From a virus: a DNA stretch of 45,551 bases. Position 1 is the first letter of the stretch, and each line of letters begins with the position of its first letter. A program made the position numbers and the translations under genes. The stretch covers positions 1-45,551 of IMG/VR virus record IMGVR_UViG_3300028844_004824. One strand, written 5' to 3'. Below the pieces are notes generated by a model that had not been told where the DNA came from, did not search any database, and saw only the letters and a list, made by a program, of their open reading frames with translations. Shown piece by piece: positions 24,096 through 31,805 of the stretch.

Positions 24096-24123
24096 ATTAT
24101 ACTTATTTATTTGTTTTAGTCAA
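24096..24123 (-). promoter_or_regulatory. Sigma-70-like promoter P1
   Basis: TTGACT, 16 bases, TATAAT on the minus strand, inside the 3' end of the upstream gene. A near-copy, 40 of 45 bases including the downstream AATGTATATAAC, is at 26469-26496. Confidence 0.8.
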
Positions 24124-24711
24124 TATATCTATCAACTCATAATTTGGTATTAGCTTATACCATACTATGTGCTCTAAAAATCTTTGTTGCTTTTGGTCTA
24201 TGCCAGGTAAAGTTTCTCTATTCCATACATCTTTGTTGTTTTGCATATTTTGAGATTTTAACCATGTTATAGCTTCATTACCCCATTGTTTACGCATATA
24301 AGATATAGCTTTTGGATATTGTAAAAAGTGTTTCCAGTTATTTTGCACAGGCTGATGCCAAAAATGTATACCATTACCTTTATATAATAAGTTACACCGT
24401 AAGTTTTTTGGCACTGTGTGACTGTCTAGATTATAAGTTTGCTTAATCCAATTAAACCATTTTTGATCAGGGTCACTAAAAGTTATAAAATGAGGAAAAT
24501 GAGTCTGCATGTAAGGATGAACAGTATGATATCCATTACTATTTATTATTATAATTTTTAAGTTGTATTTAGTATGCAAAGTATCTAAGTATTTTAACAT
24601 ACTTAAATCAGAATATTGATCAAAAGAATGAGCTACTAAACTCGGATTGTCTATTACAGAGTTTATGTCTGTAAGTTTTAAATCTTTATTTAGTAGTTCT
24701 ATAGACTTCAT
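24103..24711 (-). CDS. Hypothetical protein
   Basis: 202 residues, rich in Asn, Trp, His and Tyr. IIIINSNGYHTVHPYM in the middle suggests a Rossmann-like strand and loop, and KNLRCNLLYKGNGIHFWHQPVQNNW is a distinctive aromatic segment. No membrane span or signal peptide is seen. The start overlaps the TRAP-like gene's stop by one base (TAATG), so it is coupled to it and may act on the same ligand. No family recognised. Confidence 0.55.
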   Translation of the reverse strand: MKSIELLNKDLKLTDINSVIDNPSLVAHSFDQYSDLSMLKYLDTLHTKYNLKIIIINSNGYHTVHPYMQTHFPHFITFSDPDQKWFNWIKQTYNLDSHTVPKNLRCNLLYKGNGIHFWHQPVQNNWKHFLQYPKAISYMRKQWGNEAITWLKSQNMQNNKDVWNRETLPGIDQKQQRFLEHIVWYKLIPNYELIDILTKTNK

Positions 24712-25622
24712 TAAGCAGTAGCAATGCGGTCTACTAGATCATTAGCAAAATATGGTTTCCATTTTTCTGTAACAGGAGCTAAAAGATCTTTTAACTTAGT
24801 CATCTGTGTACCATCAAGATTACTAAACAATTTAATACCTAAGTTATCTTGAACATCTTTATTTTCAGCAATGTAATCACCATCAGCTACAGATTTAATA
24901 CGTTCTGCAGCAGCACATATTTTAGATGCAGTTTTAAAATGCTGTTTAGTTGCATCATCAAAACTATTCCACATATCTTGATTAGCTAATATAGTAGTTA
25001 AATACATAGAATGCCCTGTAGATAGTACATAGTTTTGATCTTTACGCGCATCTACATGATAGCGTGGAAGAGTTGTTTGACGTAAATCAGCTTTATCACC
25101 TGATGTAGCTTTACAGCCTAGTGCGGAAAAAATATCTGCTGATACTGCATGATTATGTTGTTTATTAGTTAGCATAGCTAAGTCATCTACAGTATTAACT
25201 GGTGTAGTTGAGGTCATTACACGAAATCCACCGGAGTAGGTAAACGATAGACCTTTAATATCTAAGCGTTCTTGTAGATGAGAAAGTAGTTCTTCACCCA
25301 GTTCTCCTTCAAATACACGAGTAGCATGAGCATGATCTTTAAATAAAAAAGGTAATCCTAGTGCTAAAAAGTTAGTTACACTAGACTGTGCTAGAACATC
25401 AATGTATAGCTGACTCATATGCACACGACCTGATTTAATTTCGGCAATAGGATCACAAGCCTTACCGTTATTATACTTATCATTATAGTCTTCTAGCTCT
25501 AAGATTTCAATCTCAAAAGCATTATCTGTTAGTTTATTAATCTCTTCTTCGAAATGCCTAGCAGTTCTTATAAATAGTTCGGCAGGCTCATGAAAGAGCA
25601 GCCATTTTAATTTATGTTGCAT
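24711..25622 (-). CDS. TRAP transporter solute-binding protein (DctP-like), no signal peptide
   Basis: 303 residues, a full-length DctP domain. FLALGLPFLFKDHAHATRVFEGELGEELLSHL is the classic family segment (lgLPflF.d..ha..v.dG.vG..l), followed by LSFTYSGGFRVMTSTTPVNTVDDL. The later ALGCKATSG...LRQTTLP region should hold the ligand arginine equivalent, but VDGQENP is replaced by VDARKDQ. In bacteria this protein is periplasmic and hands organic acids to the membrane subunits. Here the mature domain begins at residue 3 with no leader. AAAGGAGAATAAT is a strong ribosome-binding site. Confidence 0.87.
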   Translation of the reverse strand: MQHKLKWLLFHEPAELFIRTARHFEEEINKLTDNAFEIEILELEDYNDKYNNGKACDPIAEIKSGRVHMSQLYIDVLAQSSVTNFLALGLPFLFKDHAHATRVFEGELGEELLSHLQERLDIKGLSFTYSGGFRVMTSTTPVNTVDDLAMLTNKQHNHAVSADIFSALGCKATSGDKADLRQTTLPRYHVDARKDQNYVLSTGHSMYLTTILANQDMWNSFDDATKQHFKTASKICAAAERIKSVADGDYIAENKDVQDNLGIKLFSNLDGTQMTKLKDLLAPVTEKWKPYFANDLVDRIATA

Positions 25623-25653
25623 ATTATTCTCCTTTATAGTAATTACTTAATAC

Positions 25654-25680
25654 AGTATAATATTTTAGTAAAAAAGTCAA
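25654..25680 (-). promoter_or_regulatory. Candidate promoter for the TRAP-like gene
   Basis: TTGACT, 15 bases, TATACT on the minus strand, about 30 bases before the ATG at 25622. The spacer is short, so it is a moderate candidate. Confidence 0.5.
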
Positions 25681-25681
25681 T

Positions 25682-26386
25682 TTAAAAAGACATGGTTTTA
25701 TAATCTTTACCAAAGTATTTAACAAATTGTTGATAACCATTATTCTGACCAGGTTGTCGATTAGGTATTACTGCTATAAAATCTCTAAAAAATATAAAAT
25801 CTTTATTTAAACTACTAAAGTAAGCTGTTTGCTCTGTTAAATATGTTAATACTTTATCTCGTAATTTTTTATTTTTAACATATATATCAATAATACCGGC
25901 TCTAGCTACATGATATATATCTGCATCTTGTTTAGTTAAATTAAAAAAATCATAAGAACTACCACGAACATTTATTAATATACAAGATTCTTGTTGCCTA
26001 AATAATAAGTCTATACGGGTACCAAAACCTGAGCAATTAAATATAAAGTTAGTTTTAACAGTAGATTGTTCTACATCAGACCAATCAAAAATAACATTAG
26101 TTTTACTACTATGTTTATTCTCTACATAAGTATAAAAGGTTTGTCTATACTCTTCACTTACCCAATAAACTGGATCTATTGTTACTACTTGTTTATTTAA
26201 CTTAGCACAGGTAGGAGCTATATAGTCAAGATCATTACCTGTAAACGTTCCTGATAGCACTAGAGGTTGACTGCCTAAAAACTTAGCAATTAGCTTACAT
26301 GTTAGTAAAACTGTACTAGATGCCTGCCCATTTTCTGTAAGTATTATTTCTCTATTAGTTGATTTATCTAACGTCTCAAAATCCAT
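25682..26386 (-). CDS. Hypothetical alpha/beta protein
   Basis: 234 residues. Alternating strands and helices (PLVLSGTFTGNDLDYIAPTCAKL, KQVVTIDPVYWVSE, TNFIFNCSGFGTRIDLLF) give a Rossmann-like impression, but no nucleotide-binding glycine loop or catalytic motif is clear. It is the first gene of the leftward transcription unit and has the copied promoter P2 upstream. Function unknown. Confidence 0.55.
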   Translation of the reverse strand: MDFETLDKSTNREIILTENGQASSTVLLTCKLIAKFLGSQPLVLSGTFTGNDLDYIAPTCAKLNKQVVTIDPVYWVSEEYRQTFYTYVENKHSSKTNVIFDWSDVEQSTVKTNFIFNCSGFGTRIDLLFRQQESCILINVRGSSYDFFNLTKQDADIYHVARAGIIDIYVKNKKLRDKVLTYLTEQTAYFSSLNKDFIFFRDFIAVIPNRQPGQNNGYQQFVKYFGKDYKTMSF

Positions 26387-26468
26387 TAGTATAGTCTGCC
26401 TTTATATTTACTGTAATCATTTATCCAAATTAGTTTTTAAACTACTTATAGGTTATATACATTCTTAA

Positions 26469-26496
26469 ATTATACTTATTTGTGCATTTTAGTCAA
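26469..26496 (-). promoter_or_regulatory. Sigma-70-like promoter P2 (copy of P1)
   Basis: TTGACT, 16 bases, TATAAT on the minus strand, about 80 bases before the ATG at 26386. Downstream, ATGTATATAACC repeats the first codons of the 24089 gene but stops after six codons (MYITYK). Confidence 0.82.
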
Positions 26497-26523
26497 TCAA
26501 AAAATAACTTTGTGATTGCATGA

Positions 26524-26532
26524 TGCTATAAT
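26524..26532 (+). promoter_or_regulatory. Extended -10 promoter for the rightward cassette
   Basis: TGCTATAAT is an exact extended -10 (TGnTATAAT), 44 bases before the GTG at 26577. No good -35 is visible, which extended -10 promoters can tolerate. The 190-base space 26387-26576 thus holds back-to-back promoters and nothing else that I see. Confidence 0.65.
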
Positions 26533-26576
26533 AAGTTGTATATTAGTAGAATAATATTAATTGTAAGGAATACTCT

Positions 26577-26753
26577 GTGAAAAGACCAACACTAAGCGAA
26601 GCTAAAGCATTTTTCTATCAAAATGCTTCATTTGTAATGGATGACTATCAAGATATGTGTGAAGATTATGGAGAGTTCTTTGCTGGTAGATATATTATTG
26701 AAATATTAATTGACTATAAAATGAATAATGGAGAGAAAACAGTAAATGGTTAG
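26577..26753 (+). CDS. Small hypothetical protein
   Basis: 58 residues from GTG at 26577 with AAGGA seven bases upstream. Acidic and aromatic (FVMDDYQDMCEDYGEFFAGRYI), soluble, predicted helical. It overlaps the next gene by 8 bases (ATGGTTAG). First gene of a short rightward unit that ends at the terminator at 27488. No family recognised. Confidence 0.6.
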   Translation: MKRPTLSEAKAFFYQNASFVMDDYQDMCEDYGEFFAGRYIIEILIDYKMNNGEKTVNG

Positions 26754-27042
26754 TACAGCAGATTATTCTGATTGGGGAATTAAACGCACAATTCGTGAAG
26801 CTGAAAATGTTGCACGTTGGAATCCGTGGAAAGCTCATGAATGGATGAACGAAGCTCGTGATCGTATGGATTTAGATAATATGTTTTTTGATGAGTATGA
26901 TAGTGCAGTGTGCCGTATCAATGCTCGCTGGAAATTAATCACTAAATTCAGATGGTATAATCCAGATGAATTTTGGAAAAAAGGAAAAGAAAGTATGGCC
27001 CCAAAACTTTTAGAACCTATGATAGACGAATCTAGGCTTTAA
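26746..27042 (+). CDS. Hypothetical protein
   Basis: 98 residues, rich in Trp, Arg, Asp and Met (ENVARWNPWKAHEWMNEARDRM, WKLITKFRWYNPDEFWKKG). Predicted helical and cytosolic. Second gene in the terminator-bounded cassette. No family recognised, and the start is fixed by the overlap with the 58-residue gene. Confidence 0.6.
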   Translation: MVSTADYSDWGIKRTIREAENVARWNPWKAHEWMNEARDRMDLDNMFFDEYDSAVCRINARWKLITKFRWYNPDEFWKKGKESMAPKLLEPMIDESRL

Positions 27043-27094
27043 ATTTTATATATTGCAATAGCACCAAAAGTGTGCTAATAATTAAGGAAAGAAA

Positions 27095-27466
27095 ATGTAT
27101 TTTAAACTTGTGTCAAAAAATGCTTATCGTGATCTGGTACGGAACGCGCGTCGTATAGCTATATCTCAGCTGAGTGATAGTGAGAAAAGCGAAGCTTTTG
27201 CAGAGCTATACGTAGTATTGAAAGACCGTCTCTTTGAGACAACACGTTCACTTAACCAAAGTCCTGCTTTTGCTGATCGTTGTAATTATTGGAACCAACG
27301 TGACATTGCTCAAATTGTTCCTGTGATAAATCCACGCAACCCTTGGTTGAGGTTCAAACGGGAGTTTGAAAATGCTTTGCAGTGCGAAACTCCGTGTATC
27401 GCAATGGGTAAAGCATTAGCATGGTTTTATGCTACCTCACATCGTGATGACTGGATTGCCTCCTAA
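27095..27466 (+). CDS. Hypothetical protein of unlike composition
   Basis: 123 residues. AGGAAAG precedes the ATG at 27095. Basic N-terminal helices (YRDLVRNARRIAISQLS) and a C-terminal ALAWFYATSHRDDW. The DNA is visibly richer in G and C than its neighbours, with codons such as CTG, GCG and CGC, which hints at a separate origin. It is followed by an intrinsic terminator. No function recognised. Confidence 0.6.
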   Translation: MYFKLVSKNAYRDLVRNARRIAISQLSDSEKSEAFAELYVVLKDRLFETTRSLNQSPAFADRCNYWNQRDIAQIVPVINPRNPWLRFKREFENALQCETPCIAMGKALAWFYATSHRDDWIAS

Positions 27467-27487
27467 TACGACCGTAGGGAGTGTGCG

Positions 27488-27516
27488 GGCGCAGCCGGTA
27501 AAGCTGCGCCTTTTTT
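27488..27516 (+). terminator. Rho-independent terminator
   Basis: An 8-bp stem GGCGCAGC / GCTGCGCC with loop CGGTAAA is followed at once by TTTTTT. It closes the 26577-27466 cassette, 22 bases after its last stop. Confidence 0.93.
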
Positions 27517-27532
27517 ATAAGTGAAGTGAATA

Positions 27533-27892
27533 ATGACAATAAAATATAATGACATGGTTTGGAAAATACTGCATGGTATGCCTATAGAAGTATTTGATGA
27601 AGATGATGAATCTATTTGGGAAAATGATACTTGGGAATTGGTTAATCCAAGAATTGAAGGTGATTATAAAGGTTCTAGAGATATAGGATCTGCAAATTTA
27701 GTTACTGCACTGAATTTACTTCATCAAAGACTATTAATTGAAAATAATACTGATCAAGATTCCATTACAAATATAAGTCAAAAGTTGTTCAGAACAATAT
27801 TAGATGACTTTTGTGCGCAAAAAAAGATAAGAAAAAAACCTGAATTAGTAAGAAAAGATTTTAAACTTGTTAAAAATACCTTTAGTATATGA
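27533..27892 (+). CDS. Hypothetical protein
   Basis: 119 residues, acidic in the first half (EVFDEDDESIWENDTWEL) and basic in the second (KKIRKKPELVRKDFKL). No membrane segment. The start lies 16 bases after the T-tract of the terminator. Its end overlaps the next gene by 26 bases. Function unknown. Confidence 0.55.
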   Translation: MTIKYNDMVWKILHGMPIEVFDEDDESIWENDTWELVNPRIEGDYKGSRDIGSANLVTALNLLHQRLLIENNTDQDSITNISQKLFRTILDDFCAQKKIRKKPELVRKDFKLVKNTFSI

Positions 27893-29204
27893 ACATTCAC
27901 AATATCCTAATATTTGGAAACCTAATGCTTCCTGGAATCGCAAACATGAGGTTCATTGGAATCCCCACTATAAAAGAGAAATACCTTGGATTATACAACA
28001 GTTTATTAATTATTGTAGCATACATTACTGTGATGAAGTAGATAGTTTAGATAATTTTATATACCCAGTTATTATGCAAGAACCGTATTTTCAATGGGCA
28101 GCTTTATCACAGCCTGATCATGAAAACTTTGGTTTTTGGTCTTTTATAGATAAACGAGTGATAGAATGTTTAAAAAAAGGTAAAGGCTATGTTTTAATTG
28201 ATTGTACTATGGAACCTATTCGTGATGATCATATGGCTAATATTCTAGCCGCTTTAGATAGAGATACAGATTTTCCTAATAATAGAGTTATTATTAATTC
28301 TTTTTCAGATACTTTTATAGACCATCGTAGTATACAAAATCTTCCCAGTTTTTTAGAAATTACCTTTAGTTTTATGGGCCATAACTATAATAATCTTTTT
28401 TCTACTATGGAAAAAAAATTTCATATACACAGACCAGAACAATATAAAAAAATTCCTTATACAAAATATAAAGATTTTTACTCTATAGATAATGGTTGGC
28501 ATACCCAGTGCTACGATAGGTCAAAAAATAATTATAGTACTCGTAAAGATTTAAATCCTACTTATAGCTTATTCAATCAAAGATCTGAAAAACATGCAGG
28601 TGCACTGCTTGCACTATGTATTTTAGATAAAGCTGACGTACTTAAAAATGGAGTTGTTAGTTCTAATATAGAAGAGTTTGATGTAGCATCTACATGGAAA
28701 GATATAGTTAATACTCAAGTAGTAGATACTGATTGGATGCGTGATTTTATTTTTCCATCTTTTAAACATGAAAAATATATTGAAAATATATTTCTTGATA
28801 TTGGATATTATGCAAAAAAAGTTAAATTTAATTTAGTGATAGAAGCTTATTACCATAGCTATATATGTGAATGGCCGTTACTATCAGAAAAAACTTGGAG
28901 AAATATCGGGCTTGAAAAACCTTTTATAATGATTGGACAACAGAATACATTAAAAACTCTTCATAGACTAGGATATAAAACTTTTCATCCATATATAAAT
29001 GAAAGCTATGATTTAATGCACGATGATAAAAGAGTACTGGCTGCTATGAAAGAGTGTATTAGATTGGCTAAGTTCACAGATGATCAGTGGAATAAATTTT
29101 ATGAAGATATACAACCAATTTTAAAACATAATAAATGTAATTATTTTATGAGAGTTGAACAAACAGGCGATTTTTTACAAAAGTTAATTGATAATGAATA
29201 TTGA
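27867..29204 (+). CDS. Uncharacterised protein, possible glycosyltransferase
   Basis: 445 residues from TTG at 27867. The C-terminal LLSEKTWRNIGLEKPFIMIG with TLKTLHRLGYKTFHPYINESYD resembles the nucleotide-sugar half of GT-B or GT10-like enzymes, where an E(K/N).....  glycine-rich P-F/I strand is typical. VLIDCTMEPIRDDHMANIL in the first half is Rossmann-like. A sulfotransferase follows with a 17-base overlap of reading frames or less, so both may modify the same glycan. The assignment is tentative. Confidence 0.5.
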   Translation: MLKIPLVYEHSQYPNIWKPNASWNRKHEVHWNPHYKREIPWIIQQFINYCSIHYCDEVDSLDNFIYPVIMQEPYFQWAALSQPDHENFGFWSFIDKRVIECLKKGKGYVLIDCTMEPIRDDHMANILAALDRDTDFPNNRVIINSFSDTFIDHRSIQNLPSFLEITFSFMGHNYNNLFSTMEKKFHIHRPEQYKKIPYTKYKDFYSIDNGWHTQCYDRSKNNYSTRKDLNPTYSLFNQRSEKHAGALLALCILDKADVLKNGVVSSNIEEFDVASTWKDIVNTQVVDTDWMRDFIFPSFKHEKYIENIFLDIGYYAKKVKFNLVIEAYYHSYICEWPLLSEKTWRNIGLEKPFIMIGQQNTLKTLHRLGYKTFHPYINESYDLMHDDKRVLAAMKECIRLAKFTDDQWNKFYEDIQPILKHNKCNYFMRVEQTGDFLQKLIDNEY

Positions 29205-29820
29205 TTTAAATAAGTTTGATAACATAAGTTTATATAAAAAACATAACTTATGTTTTTTTGGTATAACAAAGTGTTGTAGTACTTCTATAAAAGCAGCTTT
29301 ATTAAAACAATCAATCATTAACAAATATGCCCTACGTTATGATTATATTTATAATCATAAAGATGCAATGTATATATCTAAAAATAATAATTTTAATGAT
29401 TATATAACTTTTACTGTAATAAGACATCCTTATATTAGAATTGCCTCTTTGTATAAGCATTTTATTATAAGAGATCCAAAAAGACTTTTTGAACTTTCTT
29501 CTTCGATTAAGGCAGTTAATGCTAGAGATATAACTTATTTTTTAGAGTATTTATTTGGAACTACAAATGATTACACATGTAATCACCATTTTAAGTCAAT
29601 TAGTTCTTTTACAGTTGATACATATAATGTTATAATACCTAAGTTAGTATTTGATTTTGATAAAGATAACAACTCTTTAAAAACATTTTTAAAGTCTTTT
29701 GAATGTTCTATTGAGAAATCTAATGTTTCAAATACAGATTTGTTTTTTACTAAGAAACATAAACAACTTATTCAGAATCGGTATGAAAACGATTTTAATA
29801 ATTTTAATTTTGAGGAATAA
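29194..29820 (+). CDS. Sulfotransferase family 2-like protein
   Basis: 208 residues from ATG at 29194; an in-frame TTG lies two codons upstream. CFFGITKCCSTSIKAAL is the 5'-PSB loop that binds the phosphate of PAPS (consensus kvA.TSlk). FTVIRHPYIRIASLYKHF is the 3'-PB motif (v.RdP..R..S.y). These are in the proper order and spacing for carbohydrate sulfotransferases. It would transfer sulfate to a sugar, probably on the same glycan as the preceding gene. It overlaps that gene by a few codons. Confidence 0.82.
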   Translation: MNIDLNKFDNISLYKKHNLCFFGITKCCSTSIKAALLKQSIINKYALRYDYIYNHKDAMYISKNNNFNDYITFTVIRHPYIRIASLYKHFIIRDPKRLFELSSSIKAVNARDITYFLEYLFGTTNDYTCNHHFKSISSFTVDTYNVIIPKLVFDFDKDNNSLKTFLKSFECSIEKSNVSNTDLFFTKKHKQLIQNRYENDFNNFNFEE

Positions 29821-29821
29821 T

Positions 29822-30058
29822 ATGGAAGTAGCACTTAAAGCAGAACTAAGTAAAGAAATTTCAAGAATTGTGGATCTTATGATTCAAGGAGAAGCAATTA
29901 GAGAATCTATTGCAGAACTTAAAAAAGATATTAAAAATGAATATGGTATGCCTGTAGCTACCATCACTAAAGTAGCCACCATTATTCGTAAACAGAATAT
30001 GGATGAAGAACAAGAAAAATGGGATGAAATTAAAGATTTTGTGGAAGCTTGCTCTTAA
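29822..30058 (+). CDS. dsbA: T4 DsbA-like double-stranded DNA-binding protein
   Basis: 78 residues from ATG at 29822 with GAGGAATA before it; a longer frame start at 29699 is inside the sulfotransferase and is rejected. The helical pattern (GEAIRESIAELKKDIKNEYGMPVATITKVATIIRKQN) follows T4 DsbA and its marine phage homologues, including the IKDI..e.g....... .. .yHKxN-like block. T4 DsbA binds late-promoter DNA and modulates late transcription. This marks the window as T4-like. Confidence 0.75.
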   Translation: MEVALKAELSKEISRIVDLMIQGEAIRESIAELKKDIKNEYGMPVATITKVATIIRKQNMDEEQEKWDEIKDFVEACS

Positions 30059-30674
30059 TTAGGTCAGCTAATTTTTTATGAGACTTTGTTCCGGCATGTG
30101 ATCCATCAGGGGCAAAGTCTGTATGCTTTTCTAAATCTAAATGATATTCAATATAATCATCTGTTAAAGTTTCTAACTCTGATTGTAAATGAGGAAAACA
30201 ACAATGGTGTATCAAAGGAATCTTAGCTCTTTGGGCTAAGATTATTTGTTTAGCTACTGATGCTGCCCATATATGTTTAACAGTATCTTCATCTGAAAAA
30301 TACAACATACCTGCGGCATGCCAAGCAGTTTGGTGTTTTTCTGTCTTTCTTCTAGTAGCTAATAGTTGTTCTGAAAAAATCCAGTTTTTATAATACTTTT
30401 CATTCCGTAACACATAATTTGCTACTAAAAAACCTTGAAGCATTTCTCTTCTATAATCCCATACATGCCACCTATATTCACTGGTATGTCCTACTATGAT
30501 TAAATCAGGTTTTAGTTTGACAGCTTGTTCAATTTGTGTTGTAATAAGATATTCAGAAGCGCCGCTTTGAGCAAGATTTGTTATATCTTTAGATAATAAA
30601 TATGGATAAGCTTGAGATTTTTTCTCAAGACCTTGGCCAGTAGTAAAACTATCCCCACAGGAAACTATATACAT
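30030..30674 (-). CDS. SGNH-hydrolase-like protein (leftward)
   Basis: 214 residues from ATG at 30672-30674. A longer TTG start at 30734 is possible but adds a non-conserved leader. VSCGDSFTTG (S9) is block I, IIVGHTSEYRW a central block, and APDGSHAGTKSHKKLAD contributes the DxxH catalytic pair. Probably an esterase or acetyltransferase-type enzyme acting on glycans. It is the only leftward gene between 26.6 and 39.7 kb. Its 3' end overlaps the dsbA end tail to tail by 29 bases. Confidence 0.8.
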   Translation of the reverse strand: MYIVSCGDSFTTGQGLEKKSQAYPYLLSKDITNLAQSGASEYLITTQIEQAVKLKPDLIIVGHTSEYRWHVWDYRREMLQGFLVANYVLRNEKYYKNWIFSEQLLATRRKTEKHQTAWHAAGMLYFSDEDTVKHIWAASVAKQIILAQRAKIPLIHHCCFPHLQSELETLTDDYIEYHLDLEKHTDFAPDGSHAGTKSHKKLADLIKSKLPQNL

Positions 30675-31260
30675 GAGTGATGAAATCTTTGTTGTAGGTA
30701 ATTCTTGGTCTATACCAAGTTTAGAAGCACCCAAACCAGCCTTTGATATTTTAGGTCTAAAAAATAGATGGGAAAAACCTGGTGTAACTTTAGATGCTCA
30801 AGCTGAGTTTATCATAGATAATGATCTTGTCAATAGATATAAAGTAATTTGGTTAGTTGGTCATCATCATAGAGTAGATCCTCAAGGTAATGGTGATTAT
30901 TTATTACCTTATTGGTGGGGGCCAGATGATAAGTGGGGAAAATTAGTACAAGACATTTGGTTTAAAAAAATAACTAAAATGCCTTGGTATTTAAGAACAA
31001 ATGCTCTCTTTGTTAAGGCTGTTTTAGGAGTAGCTAAACCTAAAAATCTAATGTTAGTTCCTATTTACAGACCTAATATTGTTGATGAACCAATGATTAA
31101 AGATAGTGCGTGTATTTGGAGATACTATCTAAGAGATTTAGCTAAAGATTTTCCCGATGGGAGAGGTCATATAGATCAAGCTGGGCACAATTATTTAGCA
31201 CCTCGTCTTGCTTCGGAGATACAATATAGATGGAAGATTTCATTGACCCTGAATGGGTAG
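30673..31260 (+). CDS. SGNH-hydrolase-like protein (rightward)
   Basis: 195 residues. FVVGNSWSIP gives a block I variant (GNS), VIWLVGHHHRV is the central block and DGRGHIDQAGHNYLAPRL the C-terminal His block. Its ATG at 30673 shares CATG with the divergent SGNH gene's ATG. AGGAAA about ten bases upstream lies inside the other coding region. The substitution of Asn for Asp in GDS leaves the Ser. Likely modifies the same substrate class as its divergent partner. Confidence 0.72.
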   Translation: MSDEIFVVGNSWSIPSLEAPKPAFDILGLKNRWEKPGVTLDAQAEFIIDNDLVNRYKVIWLVGHHHRVDPQGNGDYLLPYWWGPDDKWGKLVQDIWFKKITKMPWYLRTNALFVKAVLGVAKPKNLMLVPIYRPNIVDEPMIKDSACIWRYYLRDLAKDFPDGRGHIDQAGHNYLAPRLASEIQYRWKISLTLNG

Positions 31261-31805
31261 ATGCAGTAACAGTTGGTTATAACTTACAAATTGCTCAAGG
31301 CTCTAAAAATTTAGTTAATTATTGCATGAATCGCTATACAAGACACTCTTCTCAATGGGTTTGTCAAATTGCTAGAAAAACTGCAATACTTTTAAAACCT
31401 GGAGAAGGTTATGAGTGGCACTTTGATAATTTAGATTTTTATAATCAAGAACTAACTACATCAAGACCTGGACGTTATTGGACATACATGATTTATCTAA
31501 CTCATGGAAAACCGTTTGAGATAGGTAGTTGGAATCCTAAATCTACTAGAGTTAAAGAAACTGATTTTTCAGCTCCTACACCAGAAAAAATATTAGCCCG
31601 CATATATCCTGAACCAGGAAAAACAGTATTATTTCCTTGTTTTATGGTTCATAGGATTCAACCAGTAGTAGACAATTATAGATGGGCTTTTGTAGACTTT
31701 ATAGATACTCCTAATTATTTGGGAAAAACAAAAAAAGATTTAACTTCTATATTTAAAAGGTATTTTGATGAACATACTAGGGATAAGCTCATACCACCAC
31801 GATAG
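31230..31805 (+). CDS. 2-oxoglutarate/Fe(II)-dependent oxygenase
   Basis: 191 residues. AILLKPGEGYEWHFDN holds H64 and D66, PCFMVHRIQPV holds H141, and R151 follows, giving the full HxD...H...R set. MIYLTHGKPFEIGSW and TVLFPCFM are flanking strands of the jelly roll, similar to prolyl-hydroxylase-like PKHD family proteins. The substrate is unknown. It overlaps the SGNH gene by 31 bases and the carbamoyltransferase by 38. Confidence 0.85.
   Translation: MEDFIDPEWVDAVTVGYNLQIAQGSKNLVNYCMNRYTRHSSQWVCQIARKTAILLKPGEGYEWHFDNLDFYNQELTTSRPGRYWTYMIYLTHGKPFEIGSWNPKSTRVKETDFSAPTPEKILARIYPEPGKTVLFPCFMVHRIQPVVDNYRWAFVDFIDTPNYLGKTKKDLTSIFKRYFDEHTRDKLIPPR

Noticed and set aside
30675-30734. Longer TTG start for the leftward SGNH gene
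   Set aside because: It would add 20 poorly protein-like residues inside the divergent gene and no ribosome-binding site is seen; but it cannot be ruled out.
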